NCBI GenBank assembly: GCA_016285835.1
Contig: JAEERM010000003.1
Span: forward strand, 1-64,000
DNA length: 64,000 bases
DNA from: Fibrobacter sp.
GTDB taxonomy: Bacteria > Fibrobacterota > Fibrobacteria > Fibrobacterales > Fibrobacteraceae
Direction: 5' to 3'
Shown here: positions 53,778-62,144 of the stretch, one piece after another
How positions within the stretch are numbered: position 1 is the first letter of the stretch
Layout of the letters: each line of letters starts with the position of its first letter
Notes under the pieces: generated by a model
Told to the model about the DNA's origin: nothing
The model's input: the letters and a program-made list of their open reading frames with translations, nothing else
The model's database searches: none
Made by a program: the position numbers and the translations under genes

Positions 53778-54174
53778 TCACTTTGTTTGGCTTCTCCATT
53801 TCCGTTATTCTTCGAATATTTTCAGCGGTGCCTTTGCTTTTACCATCCCAGATCATAAGCGCCTGGTCGCAGTCTTGCGCCATCTGGATATCTTTGACGT
53901 AATGGAACGCGCTGCCTGTAGGGCCTTTGGCGGCTTCTGCGCAAGAACGTACTTTTGCTCCCGTAACAAAATTGTTCCTTGGCGTTTCACCGCTGCAATA
54001 AATGGTCACGTTGTGGTATCCTTTTAACTCCAAATACTTTTGCACTGCTGCGTCAACGCCGTAGCAGTCACCCACGAGAATTTCCGCTCCAGTGACAATG
54101 TAACTGTCAAGTAGCGACTTGACTTCTTCGGGTAACGCTGAAATCGATTTTGAACCTGATATAAAAAGTTTCAT
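53767..54174 (-). CDS. SLOG/LOG-like Rossmann nucleotide-binding protein
   Basis: 135-residue protein of the SLOG superfamily (YspA/DprA-like fold): FISGSKSI at the first strand, GAEILVGDCYGVDAAVQKYL containing the nucleotide-binding G-D-x-x-G-x-D pattern, and ALMIWDGKSKGTAENI near the end. SLOG proteins bind or hydrolyse nucleotide-derived signals and are common in defence islands, here next to McrBC. RBS ACGGAGAGCTAA. No effector domain is fused, so it may be stand-alone or a sensor. Confidence 0.72.
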   Translation of the reverse strand: MKLFISGSKSISALPEEVKSLLDSYIVTGAEILVGDCYGVDAAVQKYLELKGYHNVTIYCSGETPRNNFVTGAKVRSCAEAAKGPTGSAFHYVKDIQMAQDCDQALMIWDGKSKGTAENIRRITEMEKPNKVISK

Positions 54175-54248
54175 TTAGCTCTCCGTTTTCATATAGAAGA
54201 ATCGTGTTCATTTTGGAGTTCCTTGTTTTTTATCGAGTATGGTTCTCG

Positions 54249-55370
54249 TTAGAATATGACCTCGCTCCATTTTATGAAACATGTTTTCTTGAGTGAATCG
54301 GCAAACATAGCATCCGTCTGAAATTTCTTGCATAGCGCATTTTCGATTTTCTTGGTATTGTTGTCAAAATGGAAATCGAATACCTCCATGGTCATATAGA
54401 TATTCTTGCTGTAGTAGCGTTTGGGGCGAGGGTAGGTGTCCACTGCGGATGAATCATCGTCCCACCCTTGAACAATGGAAAAGCCTCGCTCCGGGTAATA
54501 GTAATCAAGGGTTTCGTCTGTTTCGCGGATGGGATTGTTTCCGAAAACTCGGAAGGTTTGGTCGTACTTGATGCGATTCGTTTCTTCGTCTATGTGGCAG
54601 ATGACGATTTGTTCTGCATCTTTGGGAATCTTGATGCCCATGATGTAGGCGAGGCAATAGGAGCCAAACCCACCACTCTCTATTTCGCCACTGAAGGCGC
54701 TGCGGCTTATCGCGTTTTTGTTCCGTTCCTCCCGTAGTTCATAATCATTCTTTTTTCCTTCTGGAAAAAGGAAATAGGTGTGTTGCAGGAGTTCCTTGTC
54801 GGAATCTTCTCTCTCGTCGCTCCTAAGCTCGTTAAAATGTTCGATTTTTTCACTCGTAATCGGTTCGGCATCTTCCCAAAGTTCATCGAACAGATTCTGG
54901 AAAGTCTTGTAATCCGTAGTTTCTATTGCAATAGATTTGTCCTCGAAATCATCGTATGAACCGTTGCAACGCGTTGAGCTGACGATGCTGAAAGCCCGCT
55001 TTTCTCCAAGGTGGACGAACAGGAGCATATCTAGGTTTTGGACATGGCGAATTTCGATTTCGGGATACTGCAGAAAGTCCCAAAGTGTGCGCCAATCTGG
55101 CTTGTTGAGGACATCCGTCAAAATTCGGATTTTAGAGCCTTCCTCGATTCGGCTCATTTCTAACGAATCGGGATCGTCGGGGTCATCGTCATCTTCGTCT
55201 TCAATGAACGGCCTATAATTGTCAAAAAGTCCCGGGACGTTATCGTTCAGCGATGGAAGCGCTACAAGGTGTTCCCCGTTTCCGCTTTCCCAAAAGTCAT
55301 GAAGCAGGTTCATTAGGGAGTTGCCTTCGTAAACCTGGCTGCCTATGTTTTTTGCTTTTTTGTTGGTCAT
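54249..55370 (-). CDS. unknown protein with possible degenerate PLD-like region
   Basis: 373-residue soluble protein. An acidic run (EDEDDDDPDDPD, ~55-67) is followed by a segment (~75-175) patterned like phospholipase-D-type nuclease domains: KIRILTDVLN, EIRHVQNLDMLLFVHLGEKRAFSIVSS, then SIAIETTDYKTFQNLFDELWEDAE. The HxK catalytic residues are not present, so if related it is inactive. The C-terminal half (SGGFGSYCLAYIMGIKIP, RVFGNNPIRETDETLDYYY) matches nothing I know. RBS AAGGAGTCATC. Context in the accessory block suggests defence or stress; unproven. Confidence 0.6.
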   Translation of the reverse strand: MTNKKAKNIGSQVYEGNSLMNLLHDFWESGNGEHLVALPSLNDNVPGLFDNYRPFIEDEDDDDPDDPDSLEMSRIEEGSKIRILTDVLNKPDWRTLWDFLQYPEIEIRHVQNLDMLLFVHLGEKRAFSIVSSTRCNGSYDDFEDKSIAIETTDYKTFQNLFDELWEDAEPITSEKIEHFNELRSDEREDSDKELLQHTYFLFPEGKKNDYELREERNKNAISRSAFSGEIESGGFGSYCLAYIMGIKIPKDAEQIVICHIDEETNRIKYDQTFRVFGNNPIRETDETLDYYYPERGFSIVQGWDDDSSAVDTYPRPKRYYSKNIYMTMEVFDFHFDNNTKKIENALCKKFQTDAMFADSLKKTCFIKWSEVIF

Positions 55371-55454
55371 GATGACTCCTTATTTTGATTTATCATCAAA
55401 ATAGATTTTTACTGCGACAATTAATGACGTAAATGAATCTAATTTTTATAAAAA

Positions 55455-55496
55455 AAAGTGGCTGGAAAGCCACTTTACTCATTTTTTTGCGATTGT
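55455..55496 (-). terminator. terminator of WYL-regulator gene
   Basis: AAAGTGGCT-GGAA-AGCCACTTT with a long T run on the minus-strand exit (TTTTTTTTATAAAAA). Confidence 0.9.
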
Positions 55497-55502
55497 AATC
55501 GT

Positions 55503-56531
55503 TTACTGCCAGGGGCTTTTGCGGTATGTGCTTTCTAGGAAATACGAGAATTCGCGAAGCTTGTTGCGGAGTGAAATTGGCTTGATCACTTCGGCGCTGT
55601 CGGCATAGCCAAGTACCCAGCGGAACAGAAGCTCGTCGTTGAGTGCTTTCATGGTGACGAGTAACTGTCCGTTTTGCATTTTTTTCACTTTCATGGAACG
55701 TTGGAAGGGCTTTTCTTCAAGATAATACTGTGCGTCACCTCGGAATACGATTTCGATATCTTCGGCTTTCGGGTCCTGCGGACCAAAAATTGCGGAACCG
55801 AGTTGAATGCGTTTGCGTAATTTTTCAAGGGTCTTTGGGTTGTCTTGGAATGTTTCCTTGGTGAGCTCAACACTTTTAATGCGGCGGAACTTGAGTGTGT
55901 AGGTGTCGCCGGGGTGTGTTTGGGACTCGCATCCGATATAGATTTCGTTCTGGTAAATAATGACCATCAACGGAATGCGCATATGCGGTTTATTTCCGGT
56001 ATCACTGACAGAGGAAACGCTGATTTTGCGACGTTCGTGAATTGCCCGCAGGATGGTTTTGAGTTTTTCGCTGGAATCTTCCTCGAATGTGGGCGGAGTT
56101 CCCGCAAAAAGGATTCGGGTGTTCAGATCATCAGCAAGTTGTTCAACAGACTTCTTTTCACTAGCCGGTAGGCTTTTTTGGATTTTTTCAAGCAGGTCCG
56201 TAACCGTTTCGCTTGCCGCTGGATACATGTTCGCGATGCGCTGCAGGAACACGAAATGCAGCATGGTGTTTTCAAAATTCGGGAACAACAGGTTGTCTGC
56301 CGATTTAATTGCGGATTTATAAAGGAAGGCGCGTCGGTCGCCACTCACGCGGATATAGGCCCCTCCATTAATGGAAGCAAGGAAGTTCATGTCTCGCTGT
56401 ACGTTACGGCGTTCTTTTTCGGGTATCTCCAATGCGGCCATCAAATCGTTGATGGTGTAGCTTTTGCTTGGATTGGATATCAGTAGTGCAAAAAGTTGAA
56501 CGGTGCGTTCTCCGCGGGTAATGTTTGCCAT
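55503..56531 (-). CDS. WYL-domain transcriptional regulator
   Basis: 342-residue regulator: N-terminal winged HTH (~8-65: VQLFALLISNPSKSYTINDLM, RNVQRDMNFL), a linker helix region, and a WYL-type domain (~165-235: HERRKISVSSVS, MVIIYQNEIYIGCES, YTLKFRRIKSVEL) followed by the WCX extension (EIVFRGDAQYYL...PISLRNKLREF). The WYL triad itself is degenerate (IYIGC). WYL proteins often repress defence loci (BrxR/CapW type) and sense nucleic acid or nucleotides; here it flanks the McrBC/SLOG block but has its own terminator. Confidence 0.83.
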   Translation of the reverse strand: MANITRGERTVQLFALLISNPSKSYTINDLMAALEIPEKERRNVQRDMNFLASINGGAYIRVSGDRRAFLYKSAIKSADNLLFPNFENTMLHFVFLQRIANMYPAASETVTDLLEKIQKSLPASEKKSVEQLADDLNTRILFAGTPPTFEEDSSEKLKTILRAIHERRKISVSSVSDTGNKPHMRIPLMVIIYQNEIYIGCESQTHPGDTYTLKFRRIKSVELTKETFQDNPKTLEKLRKRIQLGSAIFGPQDPKAEDIEIVFRGDAQYYLEEKPFQRSMKVKKMQNGQLLVTMKALNDELLFRWVLGYADSAEVIKPISLRNKLREFSYFLESTYRKSPWQ

Positions 56532-56763
56532 ATTAAACCTCTAGAAGATAAAATATATTATTACCACGACAAATAACGTCGTGTTGTTCGTGTTCGCTTC
56601 ATTTTTATGCAACAATGGTAGTGTGACAACCGTGGTCGTCAAAAAACGCCCCTACTCAGAGCTACTTGAGCGGGGGCGCGATTTATTCCCAAAGAGACAC
56701 AAGAGGGAATGGATCTTTATTCAACCAAACAAGTCGGCGTCTGAAACTATGGCTACTTTCTGA

Positions 56764-56800
56764 GTTAGACTTGTCTAACTGAAAGTTAGATAAATCTAAC
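56764..56800. promoter_or_regulatory. two perfect DtxR/MntR-like palindromes
   Basis: GTTAGAC-TT-GTCTAAC (56764-56779) and GTTAGAT-AA-ATCTAAC (56785-56800): two perfect 7+2+7 inverted repeats whose starts are 21 nt apart, two helical turns. Confidence 0.78.
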
Positions 56801-56851
56801 TAGAAAAACAAGGGAAAATTTACGTAAATTTCGTAAATTTTTGGTTATAAT

Positions 56852-56938
56852 GTTAGATTTCTCTAAATAAATATGCTTTCTATAATAATTTTAGCCTTGC
56901 CTAATTAGTTTTGTTAAACTATATTAGTTGTGTCTAAT
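56852..56938. promoter_or_regulatory. additional degenerate DtxR-like boxes
   Basis: GTTAGATTTCTCTAAA (56852), TTTAGCCTTGCCTAAT (56890), ATTAGTTTTGTTAAAC (56904) and ATTAGTTGTGTCTAAT (56923-56938), the last 15 nt before the ATG. The cluster implies autoregulation of the following regulator gene and probably control of feoAB. Confidence 0.6.
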
Positions 56939-56952
56939 AAAGGCTGGTTAAA

Positions 56953-57375
56953 ATGGACCATACAAAACTGACTCAGAGTCTGGAAGACTATTTGGAAATG
57001 GTGCACATGCTGCGCCTCGCGAATGGACTTGCCCGCGTTAAGGACATTGCTGCGGCCCTTTCGGTGAAGATGCCGTCGGTTGCAAAGGCCATGGTCGAAC
57101 TCAAGAAAATGGGCCTTGTAAGGCAGGAACCTTACAGCGGCGTGGAACTCACCGAAGAAGGGCAGCGCGTTGCGGCCATGATTCTGAACCGTCACATTCT
57201 CCTGAAGGGGTTCCTGATCAAGCTTGGCGTGTCCGAGGCGATTGCCGACAAGGACGCCTGCTGCATGGAACATATCTTATCGGCGGAAACGCTCGGAAAA
57301 ATTGAAGATTTTATGAAGCCGGCAGATGCGATTTCTCCGGCGAAAAAAACGAAGGTTGTCAAAAACACAAAGTAA
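56953..57375 (+). CDS. DtxR/MntR-family metal-dependent regulator
   Basis: 140-residue regulator. N-terminal winged HTH (SLEDYLEMVHMLRLANGLARVKDIAAAL, PSVAKAMVELKKMGLV) and a short dimerisation/metal-binding domain (residues ~75-120) with RHILLKGFLIKLGV and ACCMEHILS supplying Cys, Glu and His ligands. It has no C-terminal SH3-like domain, as in MntR, but a Lys-rich tail. It is followed 45 nt later by feoA with FeoB, so Fe2+ (or Mn2+) is the likely effector. Palindromic GTTAGAC sites in its own promoter, and near the AraC, porin and P-ATPase genes, suggest a regulon. Confidence 0.9.
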   Translation: MDHTKLTQSLEDYLEMVHMLRLANGLARVKDIAAALSVKMPSVAKAMVELKKMGLVRQEPYSGVELTEEGQRVAAMILNRHILLKGFLIKLGVSEAIADKDACCMEHILSAETLGKIEDFMKPADAISPAKKTKVVKNTK

Positions 57376-57420
57376 ACTGGAAAGCGCTGCTCAGGCGCTG
57401 TCTTGTTATATGAGGATAAT

Positions 57421-57705
57421 ATGAGCTGTAATTGTGGTTGCGGCGGTAAGTCGCATACAAAAAAGTGGAGTACCGAGCCCAAGTTCTCGGAACTCAAGAA
57501 GGGCGACAAGGTGGAAATCGTCGGCTATAACGAAGGCGATTCCGCCTACAAGTCCAAGCTCCTTTCGATGGGGCTTGTGCGTGGCGTCCAGATCGAAGTC
57601 TTGCAGGCGGCCCCTCTCGGCGACCCGATCGAGGTGGCAGTACTTTCGTACAGGCTTTCGCTGCGCAAGGAAGAAGCAAACGTTCTTAAGCTGAGGAGGG
57701 TATAA
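57421..57705 (+). CDS. feoA: FeoA-domain protein with Cys-rich N-terminus
   Basis: 94-residue FeoA-like protein from ATG 57421 with TGAGGATA as RBS. After a short N-terminal extension MSCNCGCGGKSH carrying three cysteines and a His, the SH3-like FeoA domain follows (FSELKKGDKVEIVGY...LLSMGLVRGVQIEVLQ). The Cys motif is absent from FeoA1 at 24448; it could bind iron or an Fe-S cluster, comparable in role to the C-terminal Cys region or FeoC of other Feo systems (inference). Stop and feoB start overlap (TAATG). Confidence 0.85.
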   Translation: MSCNCGCGGKSHTKKWSTEPKFSELKKGDKVEIVGYNEGDSAYKSKLLSMGLVRGVQIEVLQAAPLGDPIEVAVLSYRLSLRKEEANVLKLRRV

Positions 57706-60668
57706 TGGCCGCAAGAAAACTTTTGACGATTGCAATTGCCGGTAACCCGAACTGCGGTAAGACTGCTCTCTTTAACGCGCTTACGGGTGCCCGCCAGCAT
57801 GTGGGTAACTGGCCCGGCGTGACTGTCGAAAAGAAGGAAGGCTACTTTGAACTGGGCGACCGCCAGATCCGCCTGGTGGACCTGCCGGGTACTTACGCCC
57901 TGTTTGCAAATGCCGAAGACGAACGCGCCGCTGTCGACTACCTGCTCAGCCGCGAAGCAAGCCTGATCATCAACATTGTCGATGCAACGAACCTCGAACG
58001 TAACCTGTTCCTCACGAGCCAGCTGGCCGACATGAAGATTCCGATGGTGATTGCCGTCAACATGATGGACATCGCCGAAAATCGCGGAATCCAGCTGGAT
58101 CTCGACGAACTTTCTGATTTCTACGGCGTACCGTGTATTCCGCTTTCTGCCGTGAGCGAAAAGAGCGTCACCAACTTTATCAGCCAGATGGGCCATGTGC
58201 TAGCAAGCCCGATGCCGGTCCCGAAGCAGATTGCCTATGCCGATAAGGTTGAAGAGGCTGTGAAGGTCTTGGAGCCGAAGGTGGCTCCGGTTGCAGAACT
58301 CTTGGCGACGGATGCCCGTTGGGTTTCGCTCATGTACTTGGGCAACCAGAAGAGTTATGCGGACAAGTTTGCCGAAGCGGGCGTAACGCTTCATAAGGCC
58401 GATGTCGTGAAGATCCTGGGCGAAGAGCCGGAGTTCGCGATGGCCGAAAACCGCTATTCCATTGCGCACGAAGTGGCGGGGAAGGCTGTTGTGGAGAAGC
58501 GTGCCAAGAAAACTTTCTCGGACAAGCTTGACGCCGTACTTTTGAACCGTTGGGCCGCTCTCCCGATTTTCCTGGTCATCATGTATCTGGTGTTCTGGAT
58601 TGCGGTCACCATCGGTTCTGCATTCATTGATTTCTTTGATGTGTTGTTCGGTGCGATTTTCGTGGATGGCCTCGGCTACGTGCTTACGGATGTCCTCCAT
58701 GCGCCGGGCTTTGTGTCTGCTATTCTCGCTGACGGTATCGGTGCCGGTATCCAGACGGTTTCGACCTTTATCCCGGTCATCTTCTTCATGTTCCTGTGCC
58801 TTTCGTTCCTCGAAGACTCGGGTTACATGGCCCGCGCGGCCTTCGTTGCTGACCGTTTCATGAGATTCCTCGGGCTCCCGGGTCGCGCCTTCGTGCCGAT
58901 GATGGTGGGCTTCGGTTGCGGCGTGCCGGGCATTATGGGTTCCCGCGTGCTGGAATCCAAGCGTGAACGCTTCCTCACCATCTTCCTGGTGCCGTTCATG
59001 AGCTGCGGCGCTCGCCTCCCGGTGTATGCGCTGTTCGCGGCGGCATTCTTTGGCAAGATGGCGGGCACGGTCGTGTTCCTACTTTACCTCGCCGGCGTGC
59101 TGTTCGCCGTTGCCTACGGCCTCTTCTTGAAGAAGTCCCTGTTCCAGGGCCAGGCCTCTAACTTTGTGATGGAACTTCCGCCGTATCATTTGCCCAAGGT
59201 CAAGTCCCTGATGATCCACTGCTGGCAGCGTCTGCGTGACTACATCTGGCGTGCCGGTAAGGTGATTACGCTTGCGGTTGCTGTTCTCGGCTTCCTCAAC
59301 AGTTTCGGCATCGTGGAAAAGATGTATGTCGATGTGAACGGTACCGAGACTGAAATCGTCAAGTCTGAAGATGGCTACCAGATGGTCAAGGAAAATGAGG
59401 AAGGCGAAGCTGAAAATGTCGCTCTCCCCGAAGGATTCGCGGTTGATGAATCCAAGATTTCCACTGCTAATGAATTCACTGCCGGTAACGGGGATTCCGA
59501 AAACAGCTTGCTCTCTGTAATCGGTAAGGCCATTACGCCGGTGTTCGAACCGTTCGGTGTCGAAAAGGAAAACTGGCCGGCCTCTGTGTCTCTGTTCACG
59601 GGCCTTTTGGCCAAGGAAGCCGTTATCGGTACCATGAACTCGCTGTATTCGATGGTGGGGGAGAACGAAGACGAGAGAACGCTCGCAAGCTCGCTGCAGA
59701 CGAGAGACGAGAGAGATGTTGCGAAACCGGAAGGGGAACGCCTTCCCCTCGCTCCTGCCACTGACGCGGCATCCGCTACCCCTTCTAGCGGGGACACCCT
59801 GCAACGCCCCGAAGCTAGCGAAGGATCCAGTGAAGTTGCCGCTACCACAGATTCTGCTGTTGCTGCTCCTGACTCTGCTGCTACTGACACGAACAAGGTC
59901 ACTGAGCCTGCCGAAGTGACCGTTCCAGAAGAAAAGCCGCTTATCGTAGGCATCGACGAATGCCCCGCCGAAGAAGAGGAAGAAGGCGGCGCTCCCGACA
60001 TCAAGGGTGCCGTGCTCGAAGCCCTCGGTTCGATTCCCGCTAACCTCGCCGAAGTCTTTGGCTCGCTCACCGACCCGCTCGGAACCACCGGCGAATTGGA
60101 AGGCCAGGAAGCCGCCGAACTCAAGAAGGAAACTCTTGACAAGATTACCGACGCCAAGGTGCTGACCTGCGAAGAATATGCAGCCATCGAAACCTTTGGC
60201 GAAGAAGAAGAGGATGAAAAGACCCGCGAAGCCGTGTTCGCAAAGCTCGCTGCCGCAGGGCTGGAACTCTCCGAAGACGAAATGGGCGCTCTCGAAGAAG
60301 GCGACCTTTCTGAAACTGCCGACATCTACGCGAACCTCCGCTCTTACTTCCACAATCCGGATAAGAACGGGAACCCGGTGGACGGCTTTAATTGGCAGGT
60401 GTTTGCATTCCTCATCTTTATCTTGCTTTACGTGCCGTGCCTTGCCGCGATGGGTGTTGTCGCCCGTGAAATCGGCCTCGGCCTCGCTGTCCTCATGGCA
60501 ACCGTGCAGACACTGCTTGCTTGGGCCATTGCAGTGCTCCTTTACCAAGTGCCTGTTGGCGGAAACGTGACGTGGATTGTCGCCGCCATCATCGTTCTTG
60601 TGGGCACGGGAATCTTCCTCAAGCTCTTCGGCATGAAGGCTAACAAGGAGAAACGCTTCGAAGACTAA
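57705..60668 (+). CDS. feoB: FeoB ferrous iron transporter, giant form with acidic insertion
   Basis: 987-residue FeoB. G domain: G1 GNPNCGKT (13-20), GNWPGVTVEK, DLPGTYA, NMMD. Gate 1 has VGFGCGVPGIMGSRVLESKR, Gate 2 FTGLLAKEAVIGTMNSLYS. Where E. coli FeoB has a ~70-residue loop between these and the last helices, this protein has ~240 residues (about 650-885): a low-complexity Glu/Ala/Ser/Pro part including the GACGAGA-type repeat, then a helical acidic part (EECPAEEEEEGG type runs, KEETLDKITD, EEEEDEKTREAV). A shorter insertion (~545-600) follows the preceding helix. The catalytic and transport motifs are intact. Confidence 0.92.
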   Translation: MAARKLLTIAIAGNPNCGKTALFNALTGARQHVGNWPGVTVEKKEGYFELGDRQIRLVDLPGTYALFANAEDERAAVDYLLSREASLIINIVDATNLERNLFLTSQLADMKIPMVIAVNMMDIAENRGIQLDLDELSDFYGVPCIPLSAVSEKSVTNFISQMGHVLASPMPVPKQIAYADKVEEAVKVLEPKVAPVAELLATDARWVSLMYLGNQKSYADKFAEAGVTLHKADVVKILGEEPEFAMAENRYSIAHEVAGKAVVEKRAKKTFSDKLDAVLLNRWAALPIFLVIMYLVFWIAVTIGSAFIDFFDVLFGAIFVDGLGYVLTDVLHAPGFVSAILADGIGAGIQTVSTFIPVIFFMFLCLSFLEDSGYMARAAFVADRFMRFLGLPGRAFVPMMVGFGCGVPGIMGSRVLESKRERFLTIFLVPFMSCGARLPVYALFAAAFFGKMAGTVVFLLYLAGVLFAVAYGLFLKKSLFQGQASNFVMELPPYHLPKVKSLMIHCWQRLRDYIWRAGKVITLAVAVLGFLNSFGIVEKMYVDVNGTETEIVKSEDGYQMVKENEEGEAENVALPEGFAVDESKISTANEFTAGNGDSENSLLSVIGKAITPVFEPFGVEKENWPASVSLFTGLLAKEAVIGTMNSLYSMVGENEDERTLASSLQTRDERDVAKPEGERLPLAPATDAASATPSSGDTLQRPEASEGSSEVAATTDSAVAAPDSAATDTNKVTEPAEVTVPEEKPLIVGIDECPAEEEEEGGAPDIKGAVLEALGSIPANLAEVFGSLTDPLGTTGELEGQEAAELKKETLDKITDAKVLTCEEYAAIETFGEEEEDEKTREAVFAKLAAAGLELSEDEMGALEEGDLSETADIYANLRSYFHNPDKNGNPVDGFNWQVFAFLIFILLYVPCLAAMGVVAREIGLGLAVLMATVQTLLAWAIAVLLYQVPVGGNVTWIVAAIIVLVGTGIFLKLFGMKANKEKRFED
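59658..59720 (+). repeat. in-frame GACGAGA-type repeat within feoB (second copy)
   Basis: The segment encoding ENEDERTLASSLQTRDERD contains GACGAGAGACGAGAGAGAT (59699-59717), identical over 19 nt to ligA (4346-4364, minus strand), and a second GACGAGAGAACG unit upstream. The frame is preserved. Confidence 0.7.
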
Positions 60669-60683
60669 GCTTTAGAATCAAGA

Positions 60684-60722
60684 ATAGGGCTGGTGGGCCC
60701 GAAACCTGCCAGCCCTTAATTA
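60684..60722 (+). terminator. terminator of feoAB (second copy)
   Basis: AGGGCTGG-TGGGCCCGAAACCTG-CCAGCCCT followed by TAATTAAAA; good stem, weak T run. Confidence 0.75.
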
Positions 60723-60732
60723 AAAAGTTTAA

Positions 60733-60748
60733 GTTAGACAAGACTAAT
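60733..60748. promoter_or_regulatory. DtxR-like box upstream of porin gene
   Basis: GTTAGACAAGACTAAT: left half identical to the perfect palindrome at 56764, right half with two changes. A separate imperfect inverted repeat TTTTGTGACA...TGTTACAAAAA lies at 60816-60861. Confidence 0.5.
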
Positions 60749-60895
60749 AAATGTAATGAACAAAAATTGGCATGCATTTTGCATCATCATGAGTGAAAAA
60801 GTGAATGCCGACCGTTTTTGTGACATGAACTGTAAAACAGTAGACGGAGTGTTACAAAAACGACAAAAAACAGAAATCCGTCAAAGGAGTAAATC

Positions 60896-62023
60896 ATGAA
60901 AAACCGTTTGTCGTCTAATCTTTTGTTCGGCCTTGCTGCCGCTGCAATCCTCGCAATGCCCGCGCTTGCTCAGGAATCTGCTGCTGCGGAATCTAAGGGC
61001 CCCGAAGTCAAATTCTCTGGCGAAGTAGAATTTGATGCCTATACAGGTGATGTGTTGAACGACGATAAACAGAGCCATAGTTACGCATCGACCTTTGACT
61101 TTAATGTAGATGTCCAGTTTAATGAAAAGTGGTCTGCATCGGTGCAGCTCGAAGCCGATGGCGAGACGACTGACCCCACTGCCATTTACAATGGAGCATT
61201 TATCCAGTATACGCATGGCGAAAATGCTGCGGTGAAGTTCGGCGATTTGACCTTCTCGGAAGGCGCTTTCCTGAACTATTATGGTTATGACGATCCGGCT
61301 GACAATGCGGCTGGCATGACAGAACACGATATCCGCGGCGTTGAAGTCGATTACAATGGCTTGATTGTCGGCCTCGGCTTTGGTCGTGGTGATAACGACA
61401 ACCAGGTTTGCACCGGAGAAGAAGATGAAGAGGAATGTGTAGGCGTTGCTTACGATGCCCACCTTGCTTACGAACTCGGTCTCGGCGAACATGTGCTGCG
61501 CCCCTATGTGGACTACAAGTCCTATCAGGAAGCGAAACACAATGAGCTGCACGCCGGTCTCGATGCGAATCTGAAGTTCGGTGCTTTCGGCCTGCATGCC
61601 GTCTATGGCCTGCATTCGGATTACCTCGGTGAAGATTCTCCGAAGGCGACGCACGCTTTCTTGGCTGAACCCTCGCTCGAAATAGGCAAGGTGAACGTGA
61701 AAGGTGCGGCCTTCTACGCTTACTTTGACGAAGACGAACCGACTGTTCATGGCGAAGAAATTCCGGAATACTTCTTTGCCTACGCAGAACCGGGTGTAAG
61801 TGTCATGGATGCGCTTGCCTTGGGAATCCCGCTGGAATACCACACGAATACCGTTGACAAGAATGACGATGTTTCGACGTTCGATGTCGGTGTCCGTGCT
61901 TACTTCACTCCGGTGGAAGGTCTTGAAGTCACAGGCTTTGCCATGGTGGATATCCCTGTCGGGGATGACGCTGGCGACGATACAGGGCTTACCTTTGGAC
62001 TTGAATCCGTTTTCAGCTTCTAG
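60896..62023 (+). CDS. outer-membrane porin-like beta-barrel protein
   Basis: 375-residue exported protein: signal peptide to MPALAQ, then alternating strands rich in Asp/Glu and aromatic residues, ending in FGLESVFSF (terminal Phe). FSGEVEFDAYTGDV at the start and KFGDLTFSEGAFLNYYGYDD are typical of general diffusion or phosphate/metal-type porins; no specific family is certain. A hydrophilic loop has a single disulfide-capable pair (NQVCTGEEDEEECVG). A DtxR-like half-palindrome in its promoter suggests metal-dependent expression with the preceding feo genes. RBS AAAGGAGTAAATC. Confidence 0.8.
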   Translation: MKNRLSSNLLFGLAAAAILAMPALAQESAAAESKGPEVKFSGEVEFDAYTGDVLNDDKQSHSYASTFDFNVDVQFNEKWSASVQLEADGETTDPTAIYNGAFIQYTHGENAAVKFGDLTFSEGAFLNYYGYDDPADNAAGMTEHDIRGVEVDYNGLIVGLGFGRGDNDNQVCTGEEDEEECVGVAYDAHLAYELGLGEHVLRPYVDYKSYQEAKHNELHAGLDANLKFGAFGLHAVYGLHSDYLGEDSPKATHAFLAEPSLEIGKVNVKGAAFYAYFDEDEPTVHGEEIPEYFFAYAEPGVSVMDALALGIPLEYHTNTVDKNDDVSTFDVGVRAYFTPVEGLEVTGFAMVDIPVGDDAGDDTGLTFGLESVFSF

Positions 62024-62144
62024 TTAAAAACTAATACTTTTTGCCATAAAATCTCCTCTTTCGTTTTTTTGGCTGTGTCTCCTTTAAGGCGAAAGATGGG
62101 TTGATCTCCCGCCCGGCGAATGCCGCGGCGGGTTTTCTGTCTAT

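Larger units (their letters stand above)
56532..56952. other. 421-nt intergenic region with palindromic operators
   Basis: No convincing gene; the 60-codon plus ORF at 56581 lacks a proper start and RBS. A hairpin CGCCCC...GGGGCG with inner CTCA/TGAG lies at 56647-56678. The right half (56764-56938) is AT-rich and packed with DtxR-like boxes serving the regulator gene at 56953. Confidence 0.7.

Noticed and set aside
53644-54027. 127-codon plus-strand ORF with FIGRFIG repeats
   Set aside because: Shadow of the minus-strand NPPI-repeat fragment and the SLOG gene.
47523-56531. Prophage or integrative element boundaries around the accessory block
   Set aside because: No integrase, tRNA, att-like direct repeats or phage genes seen at either side.
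56581-56763. 60-codon plus ORF between the WYL and DtxR genes
   Set aside because: Non-ATG start, no RBS, contains the 56647 hairpin and runs into the operator region; no recognisable protein.
59079-60548. 489-codon minus-strand ORF
   Set aside because: Antisense of feoB2; the feoB frame carries all conserved motifs.
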